In this document: positions 36,219 to 44,609 of the stretch, in pieces
Layout of the letters: each line of letters starts with the position of its first letter
Position numbering within the stretch: the stretch's first letter is position 1
NCBI RefSeq assembly: GCF_020991455.1
Contig: NZ_JAJMOX010000006.1
Span: forward strand, 186,001 to 250,000
Source of the DNA: Flavobacterium sp. JAS
Lineage (GTDB): Bacteria > Bacteroidota > Bacteroidia > Flavobacteriales > Flavobacteriaceae
Length of the DNA: 64,000 nt
Direction of reading: 5' to 3'
Program-made: the position numbers and the translations under genes
The notes under the pieces: generated by a model
The model's database searches: none
Told to the model about the DNA's origin: nothing
The model's input: only the letters and a program-made list of their open reading frames with translations

Positions 36219-36959
36219 ATGAAAAAGCTAAATACATCCATAAAACACAATCTAATAGTAGGTTTGCTTATTGCATTATGGTTATTTGTTTTTGCTTTCA
36301 TCATAAAACCTTTTGATGACGGAACTATAAATTTAAAAGCCTGGTTTTTAATAAGTTTTGGCTTTAGTTTTACGGCATTTTTGTGTTATGGTATTCTTGC
36401 CGTTCTTCAAAAAAAGGTTTTCGAAAAAATATCAAAATGGAATCTCTGTTTAGAAACTGAATTTCTTACCTTCTTTTATATTATCTATTTAATTGGAATT
36501 TATGCCTATTATAAAAGTCCGATTTTAAATGGAGGTTATAGTTTTACTGAGTTTTTCTCTACGATTTTTGTCAAAGTTGCCTTGATTTTAACTCCGGTAA
36601 TTATTTTGGCGAGGAGATATTTAATTAAGCTGATTCCGCAAAAAGATGATTTTTTAATTATTAGAGGCGAGAATAAGTTAGATGTTCTAAAAATCAAAAA
36701 AGCCGATTTGGTTTGTATTTCAAATGCTCAGAATTATGTAGAGATTTTTTATCTTGAAAACGCAAAACTTCATTCCAAGATAATTCGGTCTTCACTCAAA
36801 AAAGTTCAGGAAGAATTTTCTTTTTTAGTTCAAATTCATCGATCGCATTTAATAAATCCATCTCATTTTAAGTCCTGGAGAAATCAAAATACCGTTATTC
36901 TGACTCAAATAGAACTTCCGGTTTCTAAAAATTATAAAGAAACTTTATTGGCATTATAA
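36219..36959 (+). CDS. Membrane-anchored LytTR-family transcriptional regulator
   Basis: The 246-residue protein has four hydrophobic segments in residues 10-130 and then a LytTR DNA-binding domain (about 145-246) with KADLVCISNAQNYVEIFY and the recognition segment LVQIHRSHLINPSHFKSWRNQ. It lacks a receiver domain, so its activity is probably set by the membrane part. It is the last gene of the operon. A direct repeat at 36964-36999, just after it, resembles LytTR operators, which suggests control of the membrane protein at 37061. Confidence 0.82.
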   Translation: MKKLNTSIKHNLIVGLLIALWLFVFAFIIKPFDDGTINLKAWFLISFGFSFTAFLCYGILAVLQKKVFEKISKWNLCLETEFLTFFYIIYLIGIYAYYKSPILNGGYSFTEFFSTIFVKVALILTPVIILARRYLIKLIPQKDDFLIIRGENKLDVLKIKKADLVCISNAQNYVEIFYLENAKLHSKIIRSSLKKVQEEFSFLVQIHRSHLINPSHFKSWRNQNTVILTQIELPVSKNYKETLLAL

Positions 36960-36963
36960 TTTC

Positions 36964-36999
36964 GTACCTAAAACAATAGGTTTTGTACCAAAGCCAATA
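36964..36999 (+). promoter_or_regulatory. Possible LytTR operator: two direct repeats 21 bp apart
   Basis: GTACCTAAAACAATA at 36964-36978 and GTACCAAAGCCAATA at 36985-36999 agree at 12 of 15 positions and start exactly 21 bp apart, two helical turns. LytTR regulators usually bind paired direct repeats at such spacing. The next gene begins at 37061. Confidence 0.35.
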
Positions 37000-37060
37000 A
37001 AATCAGAGTTTGCGAGAGATTCTCTTATTAGTTTTGTCTCATCAATTTAAAACATTAATT

Positions 37061-37615
37061 ATGACAACAAGACAACTTTGCCTTCTCGGATTATTATTTT
37101 TTCTGATCAGTTATTTATTATTTTCTAAAGTTTTACCCAGCTTTCAAAAACCAATCGATTTTGCGCATTGGTTTAATTTAATTGGCGCTTGTTTACTATT
37201 ATCATTTAATAATGTCTTCCCTAAAAACAGATTAAATTCTGTTGCTTCTGTTGTCACAACTTTAGGAATTATTGCTCATATTGGTCTCTGTACGATTGAT
37301 TTAATTATGTCTAGTTTTGGCAATGATGATCTTGCCAGAGCAGAATTAAGCATTCAAATTAGTAATACGCCCGCGATTTTGTATCCTTTTGTAATTGTTG
37401 GTCCGTCATTGCTTTTTATTGGACTTTCATTGCATGCTTTAAATTTTATCAAAATAAAAACAATAAGTGCTTTAATGGTTATTGTTGCTTCATTTGCAAT
37501 TGGTTTTTCTTTTTTTATATTGAAAAACGGAGTTTATATGTTGTTGAGTTGTGTAATTTTTACTTTGGGATTGGGATTGCTTCTTTGTAAGAATGATAGT
37601 AGAGAAGTCCGTTGA
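37061..37615 (+). CDS. Multi-pass membrane protein, possible target of the LytTR regulator
   Basis: The frame is open from 37010, but ATG 37061 begins right before the first hydrophobic helix (TTRQLCLLGLLFFLISYLLF), giving 184 residues. Six hydrophobic segments fill nearly the whole protein (5-24, 42-58, 65-85, 105-125, 130-160 and 160-178). No known motif. The spacing from the LytTR gene and the paired repeat at 36964 suggests that it is controlled by that regulator, as in other LytTR loci where a membrane protein is the main target. Inference only. Confidence 0.6.
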   Translation: MTTRQLCLLGLLFFLISYLLFSKVLPSFQKPIDFAHWFNLIGACLLLSFNNVFPKNRLNSVASVVTTLGIIAHIGLCTIDLIMSSFGNDDLARAELSIQISNTPAILYPFVIVGPSLLFIGLSLHALNFIKIKTISALMVIVASFAIGFSFFILKNGVYMLLSCVIFTLGLGLLLCKNDSREVR

Positions 37616-37676
37616 AATCTATATATTTGAATTTGAAAAGGGCTGTTTCGTTAGTTGCCAATCGATAATTTTAAAT

Positions 37677-38519
37677 ATGAATAAAATTTTTACTCTGCTT
37701 GTTTTAGTTGTTTCGTTAAATATTTGTGCTCAAAATAGTCTTCAGTTTGATAAGAGATTTGTGCAAAGTGAAGATAAGTGGGTAGCGTTTCCTGCAGATA
37801 GTACGGGGGCTTATCCTTACGGATTTATATACATAGATGCTCAGGCAGGATTAACGCTTGATTATGAAGGAACATTTAAACTTGATGGAGCGGGGAAATT
37901 TATTCCTAAGAAAAGAGAAGTCGTGGGGCAAGTGAAATATCGATTACAACCTAATAATAATGTGATAGCATTTCTTCCTGAATCTAAATTTGCAGAGCTG
38001 AATATTGAAAAAATTCCGGATTGGCTTAAAAATTATAAAACAGACGAAGGTTCAGTAGCACGACTTTATCAGTGGGGTTTTATGTATAATGGTTGGGATG
38101 AGTGCGAAAAGGCGCTGGAATATCTTGAGAAAGCTCAAAAATTAGACGCTGAATATAAAGGACTTCGAACAGAACTGGCTTTTTCTTATAATTGTTTAAA
38201 GGAATATCAAAAAGCCGTTGATATTTTGAAGTTGGCTTTAAAAAAAGATCCGCTTAACGCTTATACAAATAAGGAGTTGATTTATGCAGAAACCAAAAAT
38301 GGTAATTTAGAAGATGCCGAAAATATTTGCCGTAAAGTGTTTAAGGAAGTCGCAGATAAGACTTATAATGCTGAAAATGCGTATAATGTTTTGCAAGCCT
38401 ATTACATTAAAAAAGATATTAAAAACTTTAATAGATGGTTCGCAGAAGCTAATTCCTATTTGATGAGTGATCAGAAAATTAAATCTTTGGCAGAACAAAT
38501 GAAGGCAGAACTAAAATAG
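37677..38519 (+). CDS. Exported TPR protein
   Basis: The frame is open from 37593, overlapping the previous gene, but ATG 37677 starts a signal peptide (MNKIFTLLVLVVSLNICAQ); the product is 280 residues. The N-terminal half is a beta-rich domain of unknown type (WVAFPADSTGAYPYGFIYIDAQAG). Residues ~135-260 form three TPR-like units: DECEKALEYLEKAQKLDAEYKG, YQKAVDILKLALKKDPLNAYT and LEDAENICRKVFKEVADK. It may act in the periplasm or on the surface as a binding scaffold. It starts 61 bases after the previous stop. Confidence 0.7.
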   Translation: MNKIFTLLVLVVSLNICAQNSLQFDKRFVQSEDKWVAFPADSTGAYPYGFIYIDAQAGLTLDYEGTFKLDGAGKFIPKKREVVGQVKYRLQPNNNVIAFLPESKFAELNIEKIPDWLKNYKTDEGSVARLYQWGFMYNGWDECEKALEYLEKAQKLDAEYKGLRTELAFSYNCLKEYQKAVDILKLALKKDPLNAYTNKELIYAETKNGNLEDAENICRKVFKEVADKTYNAENAYNVLQAYYIKKDIKNFNRWFAEANSYLMSDQKIKSLAEQMKAELK

Positions 38520-38532
38520 TAAAAATTGCAAA

Positions 38533-38904
38533 TTGAATAAACATCTAAAATATCTAATCTCACTCTTTCTGGCTTTTGTCGTGATTGTGAGTGATGGTAC
38601 TTTAGTTTCTCAATCAAAATCTGCCGATTATTATCAATCTTCTTATGTAATTCTAAAGACAGAATTAGATTTTAAAAAGGCCCGTTTATATACCTTTAAG
38701 CGTTTTGTTTCTCAAGCTAAGATCTCATTTTTAGTTCCTGTAAAATTTCTTCAATTTGCAGCGATTTTTACTCTTCAAATTCGAGTTTTTCTGAAAATGC
38801 AAATACTTCTTCATCAAAAAATAAATTCATTTTTACAGGAATCAGTTTTTGTAAATGAAATAATCACTTCAAGCAATTATTATAAAAGTTTATACAGTGC
38901 TTAG
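38533..38904 (+). CDS. Small protein of unknown function with TTG start
   Basis: The 123-residue product starts at TTG 38533, since no ATG in the frame precedes the hydrophobic segment LKYLISLFLAFVVIVSDG. That segment and the lysine-rich start look like a signal or anchor. A second hydrophobic, basic region (FLVPVKFLQFAAIFTLQIRVFLKM, about 68-92) follows. It is only 13 bases after the TPR gene, suggesting one transcript. Downstream to 39036 there is a TGCG hairpin (38921-38936) but no gene. Coding is probable but not certain. Confidence 0.5.
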   Translation: MNKHLKYLISLFLAFVVIVSDGTLVSQSKSADYYQSSYVILKTELDFKKARLYTFKRFVSQAKISFLVPVKFLQFAAIFTLQIRVFLKMQILLHQKINSFLQESVFVNEIITSSNYYKSLYSA

Positions 38905-39000
38905 TTTTTTCTAAGCTTTTATGCGCTTCGACGCATACGATGATAAAATAATGTCTAATCATTTATCATTTTCAAAATGTATAAACACAAAAATAAAACA

Positions 39001-39020
39001 CGCTTAGAGTAATCTAAGCG
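39001..39020. other. Perfect short hairpin CGCTTAGA-GTAA-TCTAAGCG
   Basis: Eight-base complementary arms with a 4-base loop, 17 bases before a small open frame. No T run follows. A second hairpin, ATGCG-CTTCGA-CGCAT, lies at 38921-38936. Either could shape the 5' end of the transcript. Confidence 0.5.
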
Positions 39021-39036
39021 ACCACTTCTGTATTGG

Positions 39037-39159
39037 ATAAAAAGAAAATTAATTTTAATAATGACCGCTTTTATGCTCGGAATGTCAAACGGAATGAATG
39101 TACATGATCAAGCTCTTAAAGGAAATCAGAATTACACAGAACAGCATAAAAAGGATTGA
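39037..39159 (+). CDS. Possible small exported peptide with unclear start
   Basis: The frame is open from 39013 to the TGA at 39157-39159. From the ATA at 39037 it reads IKRKLILIMTAFMLGMSNG, which looks like a signal peptide, followed by MNVHDQALKGNQNYTEQHKKD. The first ATG in the frame is 39061, inside the hydrophobic core, so either that ATG is used (32 residues), or the original start has mutated to ATA. The stop is followed almost directly by the palindromic element at 39183, so the gene may be truncated. Product unknown. Confidence 0.3.
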   Translation: MKRKLILIMTAFMLGMSNGMNVHDQALKGNQNYTEQHKKD

Positions 39160-39182
39160 TTTTTTTTTATTTAACCACGCTT

Positions 39183-39287
39183 TTTGTCATTTCGACGAAG
39201 GAGAAATCCTCACAAGTAACTCCGCAACTATAAATCCAATCTTTGTCGAGCTTTTCGCGAGGATTTCTCCTTCGTCGAAATGACAAA
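39183..39287. repeat. Perfect 29-bp inverted repeat element
   Basis: Arms 39183-39211 and 39259-39287 are identical in reverse complement for 29 bases (core TTTCGACGAAGGAGAAATCC), around a 47-base loop. I recall this TCATTTCGACGAAGGAGAAATC sequence as a common dispersed element in Flavobacterium-like genomes, possibly a non-autonomous MITE-like or REP-like element. It carries no protein, and a frame running through it is not a gene. Confidence 0.9.
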
Positions 39288-39305
39288 CTCCGCGCTAATA
39301 AACGC

Positions 39306-39337
39306 AAAAACCGAAGCAAAAAGGCTTCGGTTTTTTT
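39306..39337. terminator. Terminator followed by a second hairpin
   Basis: AAAAACCGAAGC and GCTTCGGTTTTT pair around a 6-base loop, with T on one side and A on the other, so it can act in both directions. Next to it, AATCCCGA-AGTC-TCGGGATT (39348-39367) forms a second hairpin before the stop of the minus-strand gene at 39386. Confidence 0.9.
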
Positions 39338-39385
39338 ATTGGAATTTAATCCCGAAGTCTCGGGATTAAAAAAATTGAAATTTAA

Positions 39386-40747
39386 TTATTCAATCCATTT
39401 ATAATATCTCGCTCCAATTAAATTAGGGATTTCTTTCTCGATTCGATCTAAAACCCATTCGTTTTTAGGAGTTCTAATGCTTTGTTTTTGTTCTTTTTTG
39501 TGAAGACTTTCATAAGTTTCAAAACCAATTTCGATACTTTCTTCTAAGTTTTCAAAAAGTTTGACTTTGGCTAAAGCCGATTGCCATTCCGGTTGAATAG
39601 TTCCTCCAAAAACTTTCGATTTTGATCCGCTTCCGTAAGCCAGGAATCCGAATTTAGTTCCGGCAACTTCATGCTTTGTGTCGTAATAATGCGCCAAAGT
39701 AGATAATAATCCCATGAAAATGGAACCTGTATAAAGATTTCCAATTAAAGACGAAGCCAATTCTGCAGGTTGTAATTTCTCAGTTACAAACTTTTTGTAT
39801 TCATCAGATTTTGCAACTTCCTTAATTTTATTCTGATAGTCTGCAGGTTCGATATTTTCTGAAATGATTTTATCGGCACTATCTAAAGCATAAATTTCAG
39901 ATAGCATTCTTCTGCCTTGAAAAGAATAGGGAAGGTGCATGATAATACTGTTCCAGGAATTGTATAAAGTTTCAGTCGTGTTTTTTAGTTTCTTGAATGA
40001 GAAGTAAGCATTTCGCGTACGATCCATATAACATTGATTCGAATATTGTCCGTCAAAAACTGGTTGGTCTTTGTGAACTTCGATTTCAGCTTCTAAATTG
40101 TCAAGCCACGGATCGTTACTTTCGTTTTGGGTAATCGCCTCTTTTGAGATAGTTCTGTAAGGTTTGAAAAAATCAAAAACACCTTTTGTACTTGTTGCCC
40201 AATTTTCATCAAAAGCAATAATTTTTGGGTTCGAAGTCACTAGCATTGCAAGTGCTCCGGCGCCTTGTGTATATTCTCCGGTAGAATTTAAATCATATTT
40301 AGCAAAATCGGTAGTAACGACAATTGCTTTTTTGGTTGGATTTAGTTTTACAAAATCAATACAGTTTTGCAAAGCGTCAACTCCTCCGATACAGGCAAAA
40401 GTAAAATCAACAACATCACATTCGGCAAGAGAATCTTCTCCGAATTTTTGTTCCATTAAACTAATTAAAAAAGAACTTATTGGTTTCGAGCTGTCTATTG
40501 CGCTTTCGGTTCCAACGTAAATCCGGCTGATTTCACTTAGGTTTATTTCGTTTTCAAGAATAAGTTTGGTCAAAGCATTGGCTCCAAAAACTACTGCATC
40601 CTGATGAACGTCAGGCAAAGTCATTTTAATTAATCCAAGACCTTTCTCTAATTTTTCTGGTTCTATATTTCTGGCAATTGCCAAAGTTTTTATTGGTAAA
40701 TGTATGTTGGCAACATCAAAAGATATAGCGTCGATTCCTGTTTTCAT
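39386..40747 (-). CDS. HMG-CoA synthase family protein
   Basis: The frame is open up to 40798, but the ATG at 40745-40747 starts the conserved MKTGIDAISFDVANIHLPIK; the product is 453 residues. The catalytic triad of HMG-CoA synthase is in place: Glu81 (YVGTESAIDSSKP), Cys119 (DFTFACIGGVDAL) and a histidine in IIMHLPYSFQGRRM. It condenses acetyl-CoA with acetoacetyl-CoA for mevalonate-type isoprenoid synthesis. Bacterial HMGS are usually ~390 residues; this one is longer, as in some Bacteroidota, and could alternatively be an HMGS-like enzyme in a polyketide path. It stands alone, with 320 bases to sdhC, where I see only the sdh promoter. Confidence 0.85.
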   Translation of the reverse strand: MKTGIDAISFDVANIHLPIKTLAIARNIEPEKLEKGLGLIKMTLPDVHQDAVVFGANALTKLILENEINLSEISRIYVGTESAIDSSKPISSFLISLMEQKFGEDSLAECDVVDFTFACIGGVDALQNCIDFVKLNPTKKAIVVTTDFAKYDLNSTGEYTQGAGALAMLVTSNPKIIAFDENWATSTKGVFDFFKPYRTISKEAITQNESNDPWLDNLEAEIEVHKDQPVFDGQYSNQCYMDRTRNAYFSFKKLKNTTETLYNSWNSIIMHLPYSFQGRRMLSEIYALDSADKIISENIEPADYQNKIKEVAKSDEYKKFVTEKLQPAELASSLIGNLYTGSIFMGLLSTLAHYYDTKHEVAGTKFGFLAYGSGSKSKVFGGTIQPEWQSALAKVKLFENLEESIEIGFETYESLHKKEQKQSIRTPKNEWVLDRIEKEIPNLIGARYYKWIE

Positions 40748-41004
40748 TCTGATTTTTTTTGAAGCCGATAAAGGTAAAATTATGCTATTAAAATCCACTT
40801 GTTTTGGCTCAATAAAATTGATGATGACTTTATTTTTGAGGAAAATAAGTCAAAACGGGGAGAAAAGTAGCAATTTGGTAATTATATAAAAAGCAGGATT
40901 TAGTTAAAATGACTTGCAAAAGATTTCTATTTTATTGTTTTTAAATAATTTGCAATAAAATTAACGAAAGCTCTTTAAAATCATTATAAATAACAACGAA
41001 ATGG

Positions 41005-41035
41005 TTGTAGTTCATGTCTAATTGCTTTATTTTTG
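41005..41035 (+). promoter_or_regulatory. Promoter of the sdhCAB operon
   Basis: TTG (41005-41007), a 20-base spacer and TATTTTTG (41028-41035) match the Bacteroidota promoter. The sdhC start codon follows 34 bases later. This is the only sdh promoter I see. Confidence 0.65.
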
Positions 41036-41068
41036 TCTAATTTTTTAAAACAAACTACTTAAACACTT

Positions 41069-41734
41069 ATGGCACAATCTGCACTATTGAATGCTTCCAT
41101 CTTAAAGAAAGTGGCTATGGCTCTTTCGGGAATATTCTTAATCACGTTTTTAGCGCTGCATGTTTCCTTAAATTTCATTTCTATTATTAGTGAAGATGTT
41201 TTTAACGAAGCTTCTCACTTTATGGGATACAATCCGCTGATTCAATATGTAATGCAACCTGTTTTAGCAATCGGAGTAATTTTCCATTTCGTAATGGGAT
41301 TTGTATTGACTGCTCAAAATAGCGCTGCTAGACCAATTGCTTATGCAAAATACAATGGAGCGGCTAATGCTTCTTGGAGCTCAAGAAATATGATTATTTC
41401 TGGGTTGGTTATTTTGGCTTTCTTAGGATTGCATTTCTATGATTTTTGGTTTCCTGAAGTTACCTATAAATATATTGCAGGTACTGCACCAGATGCTACA
41501 AGGTATTATGGAGAGTTAGTTCATAAGTTTCACGATCCAATTCGTACAGGATTATATTGTGTGGCTTTTGTGTTATTAGGATTTCACCTTTGGCACGGAT
41601 TCGGTTCTTCTCTTCAATCAGTAGGGATGAACAATAAATATTCTCGTTTTTTAAATAAAATCGGTTATGGTTTTGCGGTTCTTGTACCTGCACTTTTCAT
41701 CATAATTGCATTATTTCATCATTTCAATAATTAA
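41069..41734 (+). CDS. sdhC: Succinate dehydrogenase cytochrome b subunit
   Basis: The 221-residue membrane protein has five hydrophobic helices (about 14-36, 55-85, 108-126, 155-180 and 195-216). Its histidines are placed as expected for haem ligands: LALHVSLNF, VIFHFVMGF, GLHFYDFWF, FHDPIR and GFHLWHGF. It anchors the complex and passes electrons to menaquinone. It is the single anchor subunit (type B, with probably two b haems), as in other Bacteroidota. It starts the operon; sdhA follows after 11 bases. Fumarate reductase and succinate dehydrogenase of this type cannot be distinguished from the sequence. Confidence 0.93.
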   Translation: MAQSALLNASILKKVAMALSGIFLITFLALHVSLNFISIISEDVFNEASHFMGYNPLIQYVMQPVLAIGVIFHFVMGFVLTAQNSAARPIAYAKYNGAANASWSSRNMIISGLVILAFLGLHFYDFWFPEVTYKYIAGTAPDATRYYGELVHKFHDPIRTGLYCVAFVLLGFHLWHGFGSSLQSVGMNNKYSRFLNKIGYGFAVLVPALFIIIALFHHFNN

Positions 41735-41745
41735 TATAAATTATA

Positions 41746-43746
41746 ATGGCATTAGATTCAAAAATTCCACACGGCCCAATATCGGACAAATGGACAGATT
41801 ATAAAGATCATATTAATTTAGTAAACCCTGCAAACAAACGTAATTTAGATATTATCATTGTTGGTACAGGTTTGGCTGGAGGTTCGGCTGCGGCTACTTT
41901 GGCTGAGCAGGGATATAACGTAAAAGCATTTTGTTTTCAGGATTCACCTCGTCGTGCGCACTCTATTGCAGCACAAGGAGGTATCAATGCTGCAAAAAAT
42001 TATAAAGGTGACGGTGACTCCGTTTACAGATTATTCTATGATACTGTAAAAGGTGGTGACTACCGTGCACGTGAGGCAAACGTTCACCGTTTGGCTGAAG
42101 TTTCTGCTAATATTATTGACCAATGTGTGGCTCAAGGAGTGCCATTGGCTCGTGAATATGGTGGGTTATTAGATAACCGTTCTTTTGGAGGAACTTTGGT
42201 TTCTCGTACTTTTTACGCACAAGGACAAACAGGACAACAATTATTGTTAGGAGCATATTCTGCAATGAACCGTCAGATTGGTCGTGGAAAAGTAAAAATG
42301 TACAACCGTCACGAAATGCTTGACATTGTTATCGTGAACGGAAAAGCAAGAGGTATTATCGCTCGTAACTTGGTTACAGGAGAAATAGAAAGACATTCTG
42401 CTCACGCAGTAGTAGTTGGTTCTGGAGGATACGGAAACGTATTTTTCCTTTCAACAAATGCTATGGGAAGTAACGCAACAGCAGCTTGGAAAATTCATAA
42501 AAAAGGAGCGTTTTTCGCAAATCCTTGTTACACACAAATTCACCCAACATGTATTCCGGTTTCAGGAGATCACCAGTCTAAACTGACTTTGATGTCTGAA
42601 TCATTACGTAATGACGGTCGTATTTGGGTTCCTGCAAAACAAGAAGATGCAAAAGCAATCCGTGAAGGAAAGAAAAAAGCAACTGATTTATCTGAAGCTG
42701 AGAGAGATTATTTCTTAGAAAGAAGATATCCTGCTTTTGGTAACTTAGTACCTCGTGATGTAGCGTCTCGTGCTGCAAAAGAAAGATGTGATGCTGGTTT
42801 TGGTGTTAACAAAACTGGAGAAGCTGTTTACTTAGATTTCGCAGCAGCGATCAAACGTTACGGAACTGAAGAAGCTTTTGTAAAAGGTTTGGATGCTAAT
42901 GATGCTGCTTTGGTAACTAAATTAGGAGCTGAAATCGTGAAAAGTAAATACGGAAACTTGTTCCAAATGTATTACAAAATTGTTGACGAAGATCCTTATA
43001 CAACACCAATGATGATTTACCCTGCGGTTCACTACACAATGGGTGGAACTTGGGTTGATTATAACTTAATGACTACAATTCCGGGATGTTTCTCAATTGG
43101 AGAATCTAACTTCTCTGATCACGGAGCAAACAGACTTGGAGCTTCTGCTTTGATGCAAGGTTTAGCTGATGGATATTTCGTGTTACCTTATACTATTGGA
43201 GATTATTTAGCTCCGGATATTAAAATGGGACCAATTTCTACAGATTTACCAGAATTCGTAGCAGCAGAAAAAGAAGTAAAAGATCAAATCGACAGATTTA
43301 TCAATAATAAAGGAACTCATTCTGTAGATTATTTCCACAAGAAATTAGGAAAAATCATGTGGGATAAAGTTGGTATGGCTCGTAATGCTAAAGGTTTGGC
43401 TGAAGCTATCGAAGAAATTGCCGCTTTACGTGAAGAGTTTTATAAAGATGTAAAAGTTCCTGGAAGCGCAAACGAATTTAATCAGGAATTAGAGAAAGCG
43501 ACTCGTGTTGCCGATTTCTTAGAGTTAGGAGAATTGTTCGCGAAAGATGCATTACACCGTAATGAGTCTTGTGGAGGTCACTTCCGTGAAGAATACCAAA
43601 CAGAAGAAGGAGAAGCACTTCGTGATGATGAAAACTTTGCATACGTTGCAGCTTGGGAATACAAAGGAAAACCAAGTGATGCTGTATTACACAAAGAACC
43701 TCTGGTTTACGAAAACATTAAATTAGTTCAAAGAAGCTACAAATAG
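41746..43746 (+). CDS. sdhA: Succinate dehydrogenase flavoprotein subunit
   Basis: The 666-residue catalytic subunit oxidises succinate to fumarate. It has the Rossmann dinucleotide fold ([21 protein letters not shown]), the histidine for covalent FAD in [18 protein letters not shown], and the active-site region [18 protein letters not shown] and [13 protein letters not shown]. The fumarate-binding block lies in [16 protein letters not shown], and the capping domain ends in the [21 protein letters not shown] region. Length is in the usual range for the type-B subunit (about 620-670). It lies 11 bases after sdhC and 47 bases before sdhB. Confidence 0.97.
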   Translation: MALDSKIPHGPISDKWTDYKDHINLVNPANKRNLDIIIVGTGLAGGSAAATLAEQGYNVKAFCFQDSPRRAHSIAAQGGINAAKNYKGDGDSVYRLFYDTVKGGDYRAREANVHRLAEVSANIIDQCVAQGVPLAREYGGLLDNRSFGGTLVSRTFYAQGQTGQQLLLGAYSAMNRQIGRGKVKMYNRHEMLDIVIVNGKARGIIARNLVTGEIERHSAHAVVVGSGGYGNVFFLSTNAMGSNATAAWKIHKKGAFFANPCYTQIHPTCIPVSGDHQSKLTLMSESLRNDGRIWVPAKQEDAKAIREGKKKATDLSEAERDYFLERRYPAFGNLVPRDVASRAAKERCDAGFGVNKTGEAVYLDFAAAIKRYGTEEAFVKGLDANDAALVTKLGAEIVKSKYGNLFQMYYKIVDEDPYTTPMMIYPAVHYTMGGTWVDYNLMTTIPGCFSIGESNFSDHGANRLGASALMQGLADGYFVLPYTIGDYLAPDIKMGPISTDLPEFVAAEKEVKDQIDRFINNKGTHSVDYFHKKLGKIMWDKVGMARNAKGLAEAIEEIAALREEFYKDVKVPGSANEFNQELEKATRVADFLELGELFAKDALHRNESCGGHFREEYQTEEGEALRDDENFAYVAAWEYKGKPSDAVLHKEPLVYENIKLVQRSYK

Positions 43747-43793
43747 TATTTAAGAAAGTTCAGATACTTTTTGATACTTAAAACTTATACAAA

Positions 43794-44540
43794 ATGAAAC
43801 TTACATTAAAAATATGGCGTCAGAAAAACGCTCAAGATAAAGGGGGAATCGTTGATTATCCAATTGACGGAATCGAACCAGATATGTCTTTCCTTGAAAT
43901 GCTTGATGTTCTTAACGAACAATTAATCAATAAAGGAGAAGAGCCTGTAGCATTTGACCACGATTGTCGTGAAGGAATTTGCGGAATGTGTTCTTTATTC
44001 ATCAACGGAGAAGCGCACGGACCAGACAGAGGAGTAACTACTTGTCAGTTACACATGCGTATGTTTAAAGATGGTGATACGATTTTTATCGAGCCATTTA
44101 GAGCAAAAGCTTTCCCGGTAATTAAAGATTTAGTGGTTGACAGAAGTTCTTTTGAAAGAATTCAACATGCAGGAGGGTTTATCTCTGTAAATACTTCAGG
44201 AAATACAATTGATGCAAATACAATTCCGATAAACAAACATGATGCAGATAAATCATTTGATGCTGCTGCTTGTATTGGTTGTGGAGCTTGTGTTGCAACT
44301 TGTAAAAACTCATCTGCAATGTTATTCGTTGCTGCAAAAGTATCTCAATACGCTTTATTGCCGCAAGGACAAGTTGAAGCTGTTGATCGTGTTTTAAACA
44401 TGGTACACCAAATGGATCACGAAGGTTTTGGTAACTGTACCAATACTGGAGCTTGTGAAGTAGAATGTCCTAAAGGAATTTCTCTTGAAAATATTGCACG
44501 TATGAACCGTGAATATTTATCAGCAAGCTTAAAAGGATAA
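43794..44540 (+). CDS. sdhB: Succinate dehydrogenase iron-sulfur subunit
   Basis: The 248-residue subunit has an N-terminal 2Fe-2S domain with [15 protein letters not shown], plus the fourth ligand CQLHMR. The C-terminal domain carries [14 protein letters not shown] (4Fe-4S) and [16 protein letters not shown] (3Fe-4S region). It carries electrons from FAD to the quinone site in SdhC. Overall it matches the Bacteroidota type. It ends the operon; the terminator at 44569 follows. The start ATG at 43794 is 47 bases after the sdhA stop. Confidence 0.96.
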   Translation: MKLTLKIWRQKNAQDKGGIVDYPIDGIEPDMSFLEMLDVLNEQLINKGEEPVAFDHDCREGICGMCSLFINGEAHGPDRGVTTCQLHMRMFKDGDTIFIEPFRAKAFPVIKDLVVDRSSFERIQHAGGFISVNTSGNTIDANTIPINKHDADKSFDAAACIGCGACVATCKNSSAMLFVAAKVSQYALLPQGQVEAVDRVLNMVHQMDHEGFGNCTNTGACEVECPKGISLENIARMNREYLSASLKG

Positions 44541-44568
44541 TCTAAAAACACTTTTAGTTTTAAATAAT

Positions 44569-44603
44569 AAAAAACGCATCAGCCGCGGCTGATGCGTTTT
44601 TTT
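44569..44603. terminator. Bidirectional terminator, 30-bp perfect palindrome
   Basis: AAAACGCATCAGCC and GGCTGATGCGTTTT pair perfectly, forming a 30-base palindrome with almost no loop (44571-44600), with A and T on the two sides. It separates sdhB from the minus-strand hexosaminidase ending at 44610. Confidence 0.93.
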
Positions 44604-44609
44604 ATGCTC

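Noticed and set aside
37593..37676. Start of the TPR protein overlapping the previous membrane protein
   Set aside because: The ATG at 37677 begins a clear signal peptide; the earlier start would bury it.
39098..39283. Open frame running into the palindromic element
   Set aside because: Most of it is translated inverted repeat and has no start context; the element is non-coding.
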